In this document: positions 32,314-40,753 of the stretch, in pieces
How the letters are laid out: the number at the start of each line of letters is the position of its first letter
How positions within the stretch are numbered: position 1 is the first letter of the stretch
Source: Thoreauomyces humboldtii
Lineage: Eukaryota > Chytridiomycota > Chytridiomycetes > Spizellomycetales > Powellomycetaceae
Direction of reading: 5' to 3'
Assembly: GCA_027596035.1 (NCBI GenBank)
Contig: JADGJA010000113.1
Span: 1 to 40,753, forward strand
Length of the DNA: 40,753 nucleotides
Notes under the pieces: model-generated
Told to the model about the DNA's origin: nothing
Seen by the model: only the letters and a program-made list of their open reading frames with translations
Databases searched by the model: none
Made by a program: the position numbers and the translations under genes

Positions 32314-34979
32314 TCATAGAAGATCTGGTAGCTGTTGTTCCTCCTCCAAGCTGGCAACCTTGATGCTTTTCGATGCATCTACAGTTGGACCTTTCGTGCC
32401 TTCCAACTTGCCCCCGGCCTTCCCTGCCACTCTTCTTCCAAGGGTATTGCCATCCTTTCCGGTCATCTTCAATCTCATCTTCCCCCTGGCGTCAATGTTT
32501 CCCTTGACGTTCACCGCATTTGCCGCATCCCGGAGCTGATCCAGGCCAGCCGCCCTCCATTCAGACCGCGTAACATTTGGGAGTATTCCTCCGCCAGCAA
32601 CCGATGGCAGCGCCTGCAGCAAAAGGTATACGGACGATGTGGTCCATATCGCAGACCGATCCAGCCGCCATGCACCCCTTCCGACCGTCTGGACCACGTG
32701 AAGCAGGATCAGCGTGCCAGCGCATGCGATCCCGATCGCTAAGATCACGTTGCAAGCCGGTGTCGTGAAAATCTGAGCGGTGGACTCCTTTTCCCAGACC
32801 TCGGCGAACGTTGTCGTGAGCGCTGATGCCATGTCGGAAGAGTTGTACTCGGACGTCGTGAACGCCGGTAGAATGCGCGCGATGAGTCGAGACATGCCTT
32901 GAGTGACGTTCTGCAGGTCCGGAGTGTAGACCGTGGTACCGTTCGGAAGAATCTCGGACCCCAGGAGACCGATTGTCGTGACAAAGTAAGGAGGATCCGT
33001 GCCTGAGGGCTGCAAACCAGGGTCGGTCGATTATCAGCTCGAGCTCTACCACGCGCCGCCCGCAGAATACAAACCAACCAGTCGGACGTACCTGACAGGT
33101 CAAGAAGTCACACGTGAAGATGTACAGCGTCGCCTGAGAAACAAAACATCCGAAATCAAGATCTGTCAGACGCCTGATGGGACGTGATGCTACTGACCAC
33201 GATCATGATTCCCATTGAGGGACCAAAGATATTGACCGTGTTGTCCATCGAATACAGCTTGGGAGTGTCCTCGTCTCTGGCGGTTTTGTCGAGTTTGACC
33301 ACTGTGCTGGGACTGCTCTGTAGCACAGTGTACTCTGCATTTGTGGTTCCAAGAGCCACTGACGCGCGACAGAGCGCAACCCCAACCGTCCGCACTTCGA
33401 TTGGGTGATCAGACCACGCAGTAGAGTAAGCTCTAATCTTCATCTCGGTCCAGCCGGGATAAGAGGGAAAGTTCCAGGCCATCATCACGAAAAGCATCGC
33501 ACCATTCTCGTCAAACACCGGGTCCTAGGATCACGACATCGGTCAATTATTGGAGCAGGAAATAGCACATCAGCTCTGCCCAAGAAAACAAACCTCGAGG
33601 ATTGCTCCGGTACCGAGAGTGATGACCTGAACCTGGGGAGTCTCAAAGTATGCAAGCTACAAAAGCAATCACGCTGGTCAGCCATGAAAGGAAGCTACCA
33701 GCAACAAGGAATACAGCAGATGTACCTGCACAGCATAAAGCGGATCGGTGCCCGAAACAGTCTGCCCGTCCGTCGTGTTAAAGAGCAAATGCAGGTTGTT
33801 CGCAGAATCATCGAATGGATCAGCGTCCGTAAAGATGGCATCGCTCTGCTCGCAGCTGACGCTTGTGAATATCTCCGTTGCGCGGCTCTTGACCACATCG
33901 CCTTCCGCGAGGGTAGTCCATGTCATCGGATTTGGCTTCGTGTGTCCCGCAAACGTTACGGAAGGCACGGTGAGCGGATGAGTTAGCACACTAGAGCAAC
34001 TCGCCACGGACCCCGTCACGCTAGACATGTTCCATGGCGTGCACGACTCGGCTGGATCCGTGCCCTAAAGCGTGAATGGGTAAGATGTCCAAGTCGGCCG
34101 ACACTCGTCCTTGCTCCCTACCGCACCTGTACGCTTGTGGGATCGTAGAGCTTCGCAAAGTTGAAAAATGCTTCTGACGCGGCTGCGTTGGCTTCAAAGG
34201 CAAACTCGGAGGTAACGGCCGTCGACTGATAGGGTCGATACAGCGGGAGAGTTCCCGAGGCTTTAAGCGTGGTCACCTCCTGGGTCTGATAGAGCGACCC
34301 GATAGCTCCAAGAATGACCACCTCTACCAGGTAAACCGCCATCAAGAAAGCGCTGATAGGACCTGATCGACTCCTCGGTCAGCGTTCTCCTTGCAATGCT
34401 CGTAACGGCAAATGTCCTTTCACCTAGTCCTCTGAACAAGTCCTCCGCGCCGCGATACGAGTTGCTGTAGATGACGCTCCAAGTTGTCACGAGTGACCTG
34501 AAGCTCTCTCCCTTTGTCATTAAGCGCTTCCAAAACCAGACTTGAGAAACCTGCGTTCAGCTTTAATCAGTGCGGCATTTCTAGTCCTGCCTTCTTGAAC
34601 ACTTATGTAAACACACCCTTCTGGCCAACTCCAATGGAGCTATTAAGGCGACTTGAACCGCAATCCCTATCGCGAATGCTACGCCGGACTGATTAAAGGG
34701 AAACCGGCCGTCCGAGACCTGCACCACGCCGGAGAGCCCGAGCGAGAGAACGACGGAACACACAGAGATGATGGTGGACTGAAGGAGGAAAAGCCCCAGG
34801 TCTTCCTTTCGAAACCAGCTCCCGGTCCGAGTCGAGAACGCGGCAGCGGGGTCTTCCGGCGGGTAGTCTCCTCCCTCACCATCTTCTCCCGCCGAGGCAT
34901 CCGTGAAGCCCGACGTGTGAGTCGCCGATGCGCGAAGAGGCTGTTGCGACGTCGTGGTGTTCAGCACTGGTCTGGACAT
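32314..34979 (-). CDS. Large multi-exon membrane glycoprotein, unknown family
   Basis: Eight exons: 34979-34617, 34550-34424, 34362-34127, 34064-33726, 33656-33594, 33524-33198, 33133-33092 and 33009-32314. Introns are 61-82 nt, and the total is 730 residues in frame. Hydrophobic segments: LGLFLLQSTIISVCSVVLSL, FAIGIAVQVALIAPLEL, SAFLMAVYLVEVVILGAIG, then a long segment rich in N-x-S/T sites and cysteines (likely outside the cell), and near the C-terminus VILAIGIACAGTLILLHVV with a possible further one, VYLLLQALPSVAGGGIL. The tail is Lys-rich. No family is recognised; the layout recalls poorly characterised fungal membrane proteins with an N-terminal helix pair and one large ectodomain. The start at 34979 is the first ATG of the open frame. 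It is convergent with the CaMK gene. Confidence 0.7.
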
Positions 34980-36099
34980 AAGCGCTTGTTGGAGCCGCGA
35001 ACCGCCGAAAACCAAAGGGCTGGCCTGTGATTTCCTCGCCAATCGTTTTTGGACAGGCTCGATCGGAGTTTCACCAGGCCACCGGACAAGGAATAGGCCG
35101 TCTTCGACGAATTTCTAGGGCAACCCAACAAGCACACTTTCGCCTACTCAAGCACAAGGACGCTATTTGTGGGCGCGATTGGGTGAAGAATATACACTCG
35201 TCCTCATCCGCATCTCTGCAGCAGATACTAGATAGTGGTTTGACGTCGCGACCGCCTCCCCCTCATTATTCCTTTCCGGCGCGCCGGCTGCCAGGGTTTA
35301 TGCATAGCAGATAACCTTCGAGACAAACACATTGGTTTTCGAGAAGCCGGGATACGGCTAAATTGGCGACCTATGTAAGGCATCACGATGGGTATTGCTT
35401 TGCTTGATTACTTGGGCTGACAGCTGTCCTTATTGCAGATATCGTATTTCTCGCCCTGCTGACAGCTGTAATTGTTGCAGACATCATCACAATCGGTGTG
35501 TTGAAAGTCCCCCTCCGTATGCAAGACACAGTACGCAAGACACAACTTCTAGTGCAACGAGCGACATGGCTTCGCATGTACTATCATATCTCGGACTTTG
35601 GACACGACCGGGAAACGCGGTCAGAAACTGCGCGGCAACATCAGTTTTGCTGCGCAATGAGTTGGCGCAGCAAACTCAACACCAGCTCGCTGACCCTTGC
35701 GCAGTGCGCATTCAAATAACGAACGTTACTTTCTCTCAAGAAGCCCGATGTGCAGATGAATATACGGAAAGCAGAAGTACGGTTTACACAAGCTCCTTCG
35801 ATCTTTCTGCCGCCATAAGGAAATCTGCTGTCAAGAGAAAATGCTTGCCATGCGAAACAGCTGCGTTCACATGACCGCCTACGTAATGGACAATCTAAAT
35901 GATGAATGAGCCTCCAACGAGCTTGTGAAGTTTCTCAAAGGCGAGGGACTGAAGATTATTTCATTCCGCAACCCGAAGTACACCAAACTAGCTGTTTAAC
36001 GTCATTAGTAAACCGCATGAAGGAAGCTTAATGAAACGAATATTGAATCGGTATGACAGCAACAAGTAGCTAGACGTTTTCCACGGAACATTCACATCT
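34980..36099. other. Intergenic with one hydrophobic ORF of doubtful status
   Basis: Mostly without features. On the plus strand an acceptor-like TTATTGCAG ends near 35439 and opens into a frame reading IVFLALLTAVIVADIITIGV and then MQDTVRKTQLLVQRATW, stopping near 35719. It could be an exon of a small membrane protein or a decayed fragment. GCTGACAGCTGT followed by a pyrimidine run and TTGCAG occurs twice, at about 35417 and 35458. Confidence 0.35.
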
Positions 36100-37807
36100 C
36101 TATTGTTGGCTTGGGCCGGTGCTGACCTTCTTGGGATCTTCCCATGGCATACAGCGATGCGTATCCACCGCTGGTACGTCCACCGTAAACCGGTCCTCCG
36201 TACATCCGTATGCCTTGGGCGTAAGCTTGACGACTGAATGAAGGGGGATCTTGACGTAAGGTAGCTCCTCTAGCGAATAGTTGAGGAAATACGCGTAGAT
36301 CGCTCGGAGGACTGCCTGATGTCCAACGATGAGGATGGCGTGGTTGGGCTCGTGGTGTCGCTCGAGCTCCATGATCACGGGTTCCAGGCGTTGCACTAAG
36401 TCCCTATAGCTTTCTCCGCCGTGGTAGCGGTAGTTGACTTTAGAAAGTAAAAAGAATGACATAAGCAGATTGCTCGGAGTATCTCCCGTCTGATAAGCTT
36501 ACATTTGTCCAAATCACGTTCCGAAAAGTCCGAAGGGAACTTCTCCGCAATCTCCTCGTACGTAAGCTGGTCACAGACTCCAGAGTCCAGCTCGTCCAAC
36601 TGCTTCCACTGAAGCTGCGGCCATGACAAGTATGATGCGGTCTGCATTGTTCGCTTCAGTGTAGACGTCCAGACGGTGAGACGGGTCTCAGGTCCCAGGT
36701 TGGAGTCAAGCAAGGCGGGTAGTCGTCGCGCAAAGTCCTGACCCTGGGGACTCAGATCGGCATCGCCTCCGATCTTGCCCGCCACGTTGAACATGCTCTC
36801 GCCGTGACGAGTGAAGAAGAAGGATTTGGGCGTGATGTTCAGGTTCATCAGAAAGTAGACGATACGAGACTGCAGATAGCCCTTGACTTTGTTGACTATG
36901 ACCTGATCTCCGACGTTGATGACCTTGACGAAAGGAATTTCGTCGTTGCATTCCGTGACCTGCAAAGTCTCGTATTCTTTGGCGTAATGAGCTATCCGCG
37001 TGGAAAAGTCCTCGACAGCTTTGTCGGGATCTGTGCCGGCGTAATCTGGGGAGGAGAGCTTCACCTGAAGAAGAAATTAGGAAGGTTAGTTTTGAGATAA
37101 AGGATAGTTTCGGCCCAAAGCCTGAGCGCACCTCCTTGATGTTCTGCATAATGATGTCTTGGTTTTCACAGACACTTTCGACAAACATGACCTGCACCCC
37201 TCGCTCCATGCACCGCTGGTAAATTCCTTCCCGTCTTTCAATAGTAGAGTTCGTTGCATCGTAAAGAGCCACCCATCCCGGGCCGGCTTTTCCCACGCCC
37301 GATAGCGAGAGCGAATCGGAGCGCCCACGCGAGGCGGTTGCAGCTGCTGAGTGCGATGGCGTCATCGGGGTCATCGGCGTATCTTTCGTCATGACCGCTC
37401 CGGTTGCTGGTGTGTCATCTCCAGCCTTGTCGAACCAGTCAAGCATGTCGGTGAGAGCTCGGTCGGCCACTTCCTTACGCAGGGCGACGTTCTCGGGGTG
37501 AGTGGGGTCGAAGAAGTCATGCTTCTGAGCAGCACCCACGGCATGCCGACGATAGTTTCCAACTAGGACAGGGTGACGCGGGATGATATGAGCAATCTGC
37601 CCCATGAAAGTATGCTCCTTCACCCCTTTTCGCCTCCTTACCGTTGAAAATGCGGCTATGGTGACCTAGCCATGCGAGGTATCGAGCAATCTTGCGCGCG
37701 ACATAAGTCTTGCCCCGCGCAGGCAATCCAACCATGACGACAGCTAGCTTTGTAGCTGCCGGATGAGAAGGACGCATTGGTGGTACGTTTATCTTTGGAG
37801 GTAGCAT
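36100..37807 (-). CDS. PFKFB: Bifunctional 6-phosphofructo-2-kinase/fructose-2,6-bisphosphatase
   Basis: Four exons (37807-37642, 37562-37132, 37064-36503, 36437-36100; introns of 79, 67 and 65 nt) give 498 residues. The kinase domain has the Walker A motif GLPARGKT, then FNVGNYRR across the first junction, [11 protein letters not shown] and FVESVCEN. The phosphatase domain has [11 protein letters not shown] (catalytic His), [16 protein letters not shown] residues (here [12 protein letters not shown]), [20 protein letters not shown] and the second His in [14 protein letters not shown]. Both active sites look intact, so the enzyme should both make and break fructose-2,6-bisphosphate, the activator of phosphofructokinase. 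An insertion near residue 105 with TPMTPMTPS offers proline-directed phosphorylation sites. Start: ATG at 37807 gives [10 protein letters not shown]; a start further upstream is possible. Confidence 0.93.
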
Positions 37808-38090
37808 CGCGTGGGTGTTGCCTGTGTGGCGGGATGATGCTCGCGAGGGCCTAAAGTCTTGGAACGGACTATATCCCACCCGAGTGTGCCGAGACCAAGA
37901 CCAGAACCGGACACGTACCGTCCGAGGGTGACGAGTCGTAAAAGTCGCTGTCACAATGGGGTGGCGCAGCACTTCCATGTACTGTACGCTCAGCGTCCAG
38001 GGAACTTCCCCTCTTCCCCCTCCCACATCCTCTGCTCCATTCCCAGAGCACAGTACTGCATCACCGACTACTTCCCATTTTCTACGTTAC

Positions 38091-38170
38091 GATCTACCTT
38101 CCGTTTCGATCTACCTTCCGTTTCGATCTACGTTCCGTTTCGATCTACGTTCCGTTTCGATCTACGTTCC
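38091..38170. repeat. 17-bp minisatellite, about 4.7 copies
   Basis: GATCTAC(C/G)TTCCGTTTC begins at 38091, 38108, 38125, 38142 and 38159. The first two copies have C and the rest G at the eighth base; the last copy is partial and diverged. Confidence 0.92.
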
Positions 38171-38377
38171 ATCACGTACCAGGAACTCACAGTCCGACAA
38201 CCTCCGCAACAACCCTCTCCCGCCCCGTGAGAAACCTACAGTTCCGTCAACGTAAGCTCTCTACACTAGTTCCATCGTCTACCATTTGGTCACCCCCTGC
38301 ATTCTGTGGATCGTACCGACTACTAACTGCTGTTCCCGTCTTGTTACAACCTCTGGCAGTACCGACGACTTCGCCAT

Positions 38378-38442
38378 CTCGACAGCACAGCAGCACAGCA
38401 GCGCGTTAAGAGCGCACAGCAACACAGCAGCACAGCAGCTCC
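38378..38442. repeat. CAGCA-type simple repeat before the transposon ORF
   Basis: CAGCACAGCAGCACAGCAG occurs twice in imperfect form, broken by GCGCGTTAAGAGCGC, which is itself palindromic (GCGCnTTAAnnGCGC). It may be leader sequence or part of the element's left end. Confidence 0.5.
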
Positions 38443-38448
38443 CTCGTC

Positions 38449-38792
38449 ATGAAGCGGCATAAGCGACATCGCTCACCCACCCCGGTACTAGAACTGGAAT
38501 GGTGTCAACAACAACCAAAGTGGCGCGCTGGTGGTTTCATCGATCGTGAAGGAAATCCAGTTCCACCCCCTCGCACTCGCCGAAGAGAAGGTCGCTCTCC
38601 CACCCCTGTACTGGAAGAGAGGATCCTAGCACCACAGCGCCGACCTTCTCCTGGCGCCTCTACGACACCGACACGCTCTCCGGCGCTCCCAACCCCAGAT
38701 GCCTTCTTCAGCTCGACCGCAACGAAGGACGAACTCAGTACATATATTGCGGCGTATCTTCACACAAGCAAGAAGGAGATCTGGATCAACAG
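38449..38792 (+). CDS. Upstream ORF of the IS607-like element, likely 5' exon
   Basis: Starting at ATG 38449, 114 full codons run to AAC AG at 38792, where a donor GTTAGT begins. The protein is basic and Pro/Arg-rich, with the segment RSPTPVLE twice (residues 8-15 and 49-56). Splicing 38793-38854 (62 nt, acceptor AAAAAG) joins it in frame with the frame of the TnpB-like ORF, giving one continuous reading frame to the window edge. No family is recognised. The second half of this ORF overlaps the recombinase-like frame (from 38697), so part of it is probably an out-of-frame reading of old tnpA sequence. Confidence 0.45.
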
Positions 38793-39235
38793 GTTAGTCT
38801 CCTATCTACCACACTGGCAGTGAATCGTTTGGTCCCAACTGATCGGGTAAAAAGATTGCGTACCTTGCTGAAAAGTATCCCGGACGCACAGTTGTCAAAG
38901 ATATCGGTTAGGGAGTGGGCTTCAAGCGCCCCGGTTTTCAGCGTCTGGTCGTCAAACACATCAAATGCCTTGTCGAGGAGATTGTTGTCGCCCACTGGCG
39001 TGATCGCCTTACAAGGCCCGGACTTGACCTTCTCGAACTTGCTTTCAACACATGTCGAGTTAAGCTTGTCTTTGACGCGCAAGACGGGAGCGACGCAGGC
39101 GCTGGCCAGGGCGCTCAAGACGGACTCCAACAGCTGGCTGACAACCTCGAGGCCATCGTCTACGTTTTCTCGTGCCGAGAGCTTGGCAAGAGAAGCCATG
39201 GCCACAAACGTCAGCGAGGCGAAGGAGCGTCTTGC
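38697..39235 (+). pseudogene. IS607-type TnpA serine recombinase, disrupted
   Basis: In the frame of base 38697 the text reads RTQYIYCGVSSHKQEGDLDQ up to CAG 38792. After removing a 62-nt intron (38793-38854) it continues IAYLAEKYPGRTVVKDIG, TAG, GVGFKRPGF, VEEIVVAHWRDRLTR, GLDLLELAF and LADNLEAIVYVFSCRELGKR. These are the blocks of IS607 TnpA serine recombinases: the catalytic Ser in RVSS (TCT at 38757), DIGSG, AHxDRLxR and the final FSxR. Two faults are visible. TAG at 38909 replaces the Ser of DIGSG, and GGC replaces the Arg expected before VSS (YCGVSS). I found no clear MerR-type N-terminal domain in this frame. The frame stays open to 39409 and overlaps the start of the TnpB-like gene, as in bacterial IS607. 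In the element's active form it would cut and rejoin the transposon as a circle. Confidence 0.8.
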
Positions 39236-40753
39236 GTACGGGAATGCCAAAGCGATTGCGACCTGGTACCTCAACAAGCGCCGAGAAGAGGGGGAAAACC
39301 GGAACCTGATGGACCTAACGGCGACAGAAGCTTGGGCATTAAAGAGACAAGAGGACGAACACGTTCGTCAGCAAAGGGAAGAGAGCAAGAAGCGGAAGGC
39401 CGAGAGTGAGGGCGACGATCCCAAAAAGAAGCGACGAAAGTTTCTCAAAGTAGCGGCTGAGGAAAAGGCGCACTGGGAAGCAAAGGCCAAGTGTCGAGCC
39501 GAGGCTAAAGCTCTTGAGGAAGGACTGTCTCCGAACGAACCAGCCGATGAACCTAAAGAGGATCCTGAACAGGCTGATCCTGAGGAGAAGGCGAGCAAGT
39601 CCATGCGCGCTATGGCGTTCAGGCTTTATCCTTCTGAGGCTCTCGCGCAGGGCCTCCGCAAGTGGATTGACATTGCTGATGCTATCGACGCGCACGTTAA
39701 GGACGTCCTGGAGGCGTTCGCAGTCAAGGATGAAAAGGCGAGCTTTCGGTACCTGCGCGACGAACACATCTGTCTGAGTGCGGTGAAGCTTCGAAAGGCA
39801 GAGGCCAATGGAACGCTCGACGAGTTGCGAGACATTGAGAGACGTCGAGCGTACGTGTCTCTTCCTTTTGACGTGCAACAAGCAGTGATCAAGGAAAGCG
39901 TTGCGAACGTCACTGCTAGCCAGACCAATTATGAGAAGGGCAACAATCAGGGCTTTGAGACGCGAAGCCGCAATAGTGCACGCCAATGGAAAACACTCAA
40001 GTTCTTAGCCTCGGGCATGAGCGTCAATCCCAAGACGGGAGAAGTCACAATGTCACCACGGAGCGACTTTGTTGCAAAGGGAGCCGACCGAGGAATGTAC
40101 CTCAAGGATCGCCTGATCGCTTTTCTGTGCCCTGGGCAACGCACGAAAAAGCATACGGCTCGCTCTCCAACGAAACACTGGGGCAACCATTTACAGTGTG
40201 GCAGGAAGAATGGAGGGCGTTCGTTCACGATCAGGCACGACAGTCTCAATCAGAAGTGGTATCTCGTTCTCAGCTATGACGCCAAAGTCAAAGGCGCGCC
40301 GTTGCGAGAGAGTGCCTTTGATGCGGTGATGAAGGACCAGAGTGCATCCGCAAAGCGCGCCAAAACGTGGATCCAGAGACAAGACGACCTGTTTGCTGGT
40401 CCTGCTGCACGAGGAAACATGTGCTCAATCGACCCAGGAGCGCGGACGCCTTGGACCTGCTTCGATGCTCACCGCACGGGTTTCTACGACGTATATCCTG
40501 ATCTGGTGGGAACGCTAGCCAACCATCACAACGACATCGCACGCATCCAATCGGACGGGGCACCTCGGACGCGAAAAGAGGGCACGCGCTACAGAAGAAA
40601 GCGCAGAAAGAAGAAGCGACAAGCCAAAGGAAGCGGTGGTCGGAAGAAAAAGCGCAACTGGCGGTCTTCGTGCCAAAGGAGAGTGACCGACAAGTACGAT
40701 CTGATGAAGGCGATGGTGCGTCAGGCGCACAACTCCTTCGCAAACCATCTTGT
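39198..40753 (+). CDS. TnpB-like RNA-guided nuclease of the Fanzor (Fanzor2/IS607) class, 3' end outside window
   Basis: At least 518 residues from ATG 39198, open to the edge. Residues 1-130 form a charged, helical extension with a PKKKRRK nuclear-signal-like motif (39420-39440). The TnpB N-terminal block follows as RLYPSEALAQGLRKWIDIAD. Then come the WED/REC-like region and MCSIDPGARTPWTCFD, the RuvC-I motif with the catalytic Asp at 40431 (about residue 412). After it come a Lys/Arg-rich insertion (RRKRRKKKRQAKG, GGRKKKRNW) and the helix DKYDLMKAMVRQAHNSFANH, as in IS607 TnpB. RuvC-II (Glu), the zinc finger and RuvC-III lie beyond the window. TnpB and Fanzor proteins cut DNA under guidance of an RNA from the element's end. 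Pairing with tnpA remnants places it with Fanzor2/IS607. With the splice at 38793-38854 the protein could instead start at 38449. Confidence 0.87.
   Translation, partial: MATNVSEAKERLAYGNAKAIATWYLNKRREEGENRNLMDLTATEAWALKRQEDEHVRQQREESKKRKAESEGDDPKKKRRKFLKVAAEEKAHWEAKAKCRAEAKALEEGLSPNEPADEPKEDPEQADPEEKASKSMRAMAFRLYPSEALAQGLRKWIDIADAIDAHVKDVLEAFAVKDEKASFRYLRDEHICLSAVKLRKAEANGTLDELRDIERRRAYVSLPFDVQQAVIKESVANVTASQTNYEKGNNQGFETRSRNSARQWKTLKFLASGMSVNPKTGEVTMSPRSDFVAKGADRGMYLKDRLIAFLCPGQRTKKHTARSPTKHWGNHLQCGRKNGGRSFTIRHDSLNQKWYLVLSYDAKVKGAPLRESAFDAVMKDQSASAKRAKTWIQRQDDLFAGPAARGNMCSIDPGARTPWTCFDAHRTGFYDVYPDLVGTLANHHNDIARIQSDGAPRTRKEGTRYRRKRRKKKRQAKGSGGRKKKRNWRSSCQRRVTDKYDLMKAMVRQAHNSFANHL

Larger units (their letters stand above)
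37808..38448. other. Intergenic between PFKFB and the transposon ORFs
   Basis: No gene is seen. It holds a 17-bp minisatellite (38091-38170) and a stretch of CAGCA repeats (about 38378-38440) directly before the ATG at 38449. The left end of the IS607-like element probably lies here. IS607-type elements have no inverted repeats, so the boundary cannot be set by eye. Confidence 0.45.

Noticed and set aside
38091..38170. CRISPR-like array
   Set aside because: The 17-bp units are directly adjacent with no unique spacers, so it is a minisatellite.
39339..39986. 215-codon minus ORF opposite the Fanzor gene, with Leu-rich stretches
   Set aside because: It is the antisense of Lys/Glu-rich coding sequence; the plus frame has TnpB motifs.

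Overview
This is a nuclear segment of a fungus that very probably makes flagellated cells (a chytrid-like, zoosporic fungus). The genes carry short spliceosomal introns of about 56-92 nt with GT..AG ends, and many are mitochondrial or signalling genes typical of fungi. Two genes point to a cilium/flagellum: a dynein-2 intermediate chain of the WDR60/DYNC2I1 family (2061-4966, minus) and a C2orf81/DUF4639-family protein (25032-26878, minus). Dikarya have lost the flagellum and its dynein-2 genes. The species was not identified.

Layout from the left. A small secreted protein gene made of four near-identical cysteine-rich 38-residue repeats (766-1275, +). Then WDR60 (minus), a small lysine-rich gene, and a 500-residue disordered protein (minus). 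A decayed-looking block follows: a G-patch gene interrupted by stops and a remnant of an FHIT-type HIT hydrolase. Next come a mitochondrial PDK/BCKDK-family kinase (+), a secreted His-rich repeat protein (minus) and an AMSH-type JAMM deubiquitinase (+). From 15.7 to 19.2 kb the DNA is gene-poor and holds a 169-bp tandem repeat. The gene-rich stretch at 19.2-27.5 kb holds an FHA/HMG-box protein, a mitoribosomal protein of the MRP-L20 family, a PPR protein, the copper chaperone for SOD1, the C2orf81-like gene and the ubiquitin-like modifier Hub1. Further right are a Crinkler-type kinase pseudogene, a CaMKI-like kinase, a large multi-exon membrane protein and bifunctional PFKFB.

The most notable locus is at the right edge (38.4-40.75 kb). 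It is an IS607-like transposon with a TnpB-type nuclease of the Fanzor (Fanzor2-like) class, whose reading frame is open to the end of the window. Just upstream, in another frame and overlapping it, lies an IS607-type TnpA serine recombinase. The tnpA part is damaged (a TAG inside the conserved DIGSG motif and Arg to Gly beside the catalytic serine) and carries a 62-nt spliceosomal intron. The same splice joins an upstream ORF in frame with the Fanzor frame. This is a eukaryotic relative of bacterial RNA-guided TnpB nucleases. The RuvC-II/III part and any guide-RNA end lie beyond the window.

Most gene models were built by hand by joining exons so that family motifs continue across the junctions and the total length is a multiple of three. 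No searches or transcript data were available.
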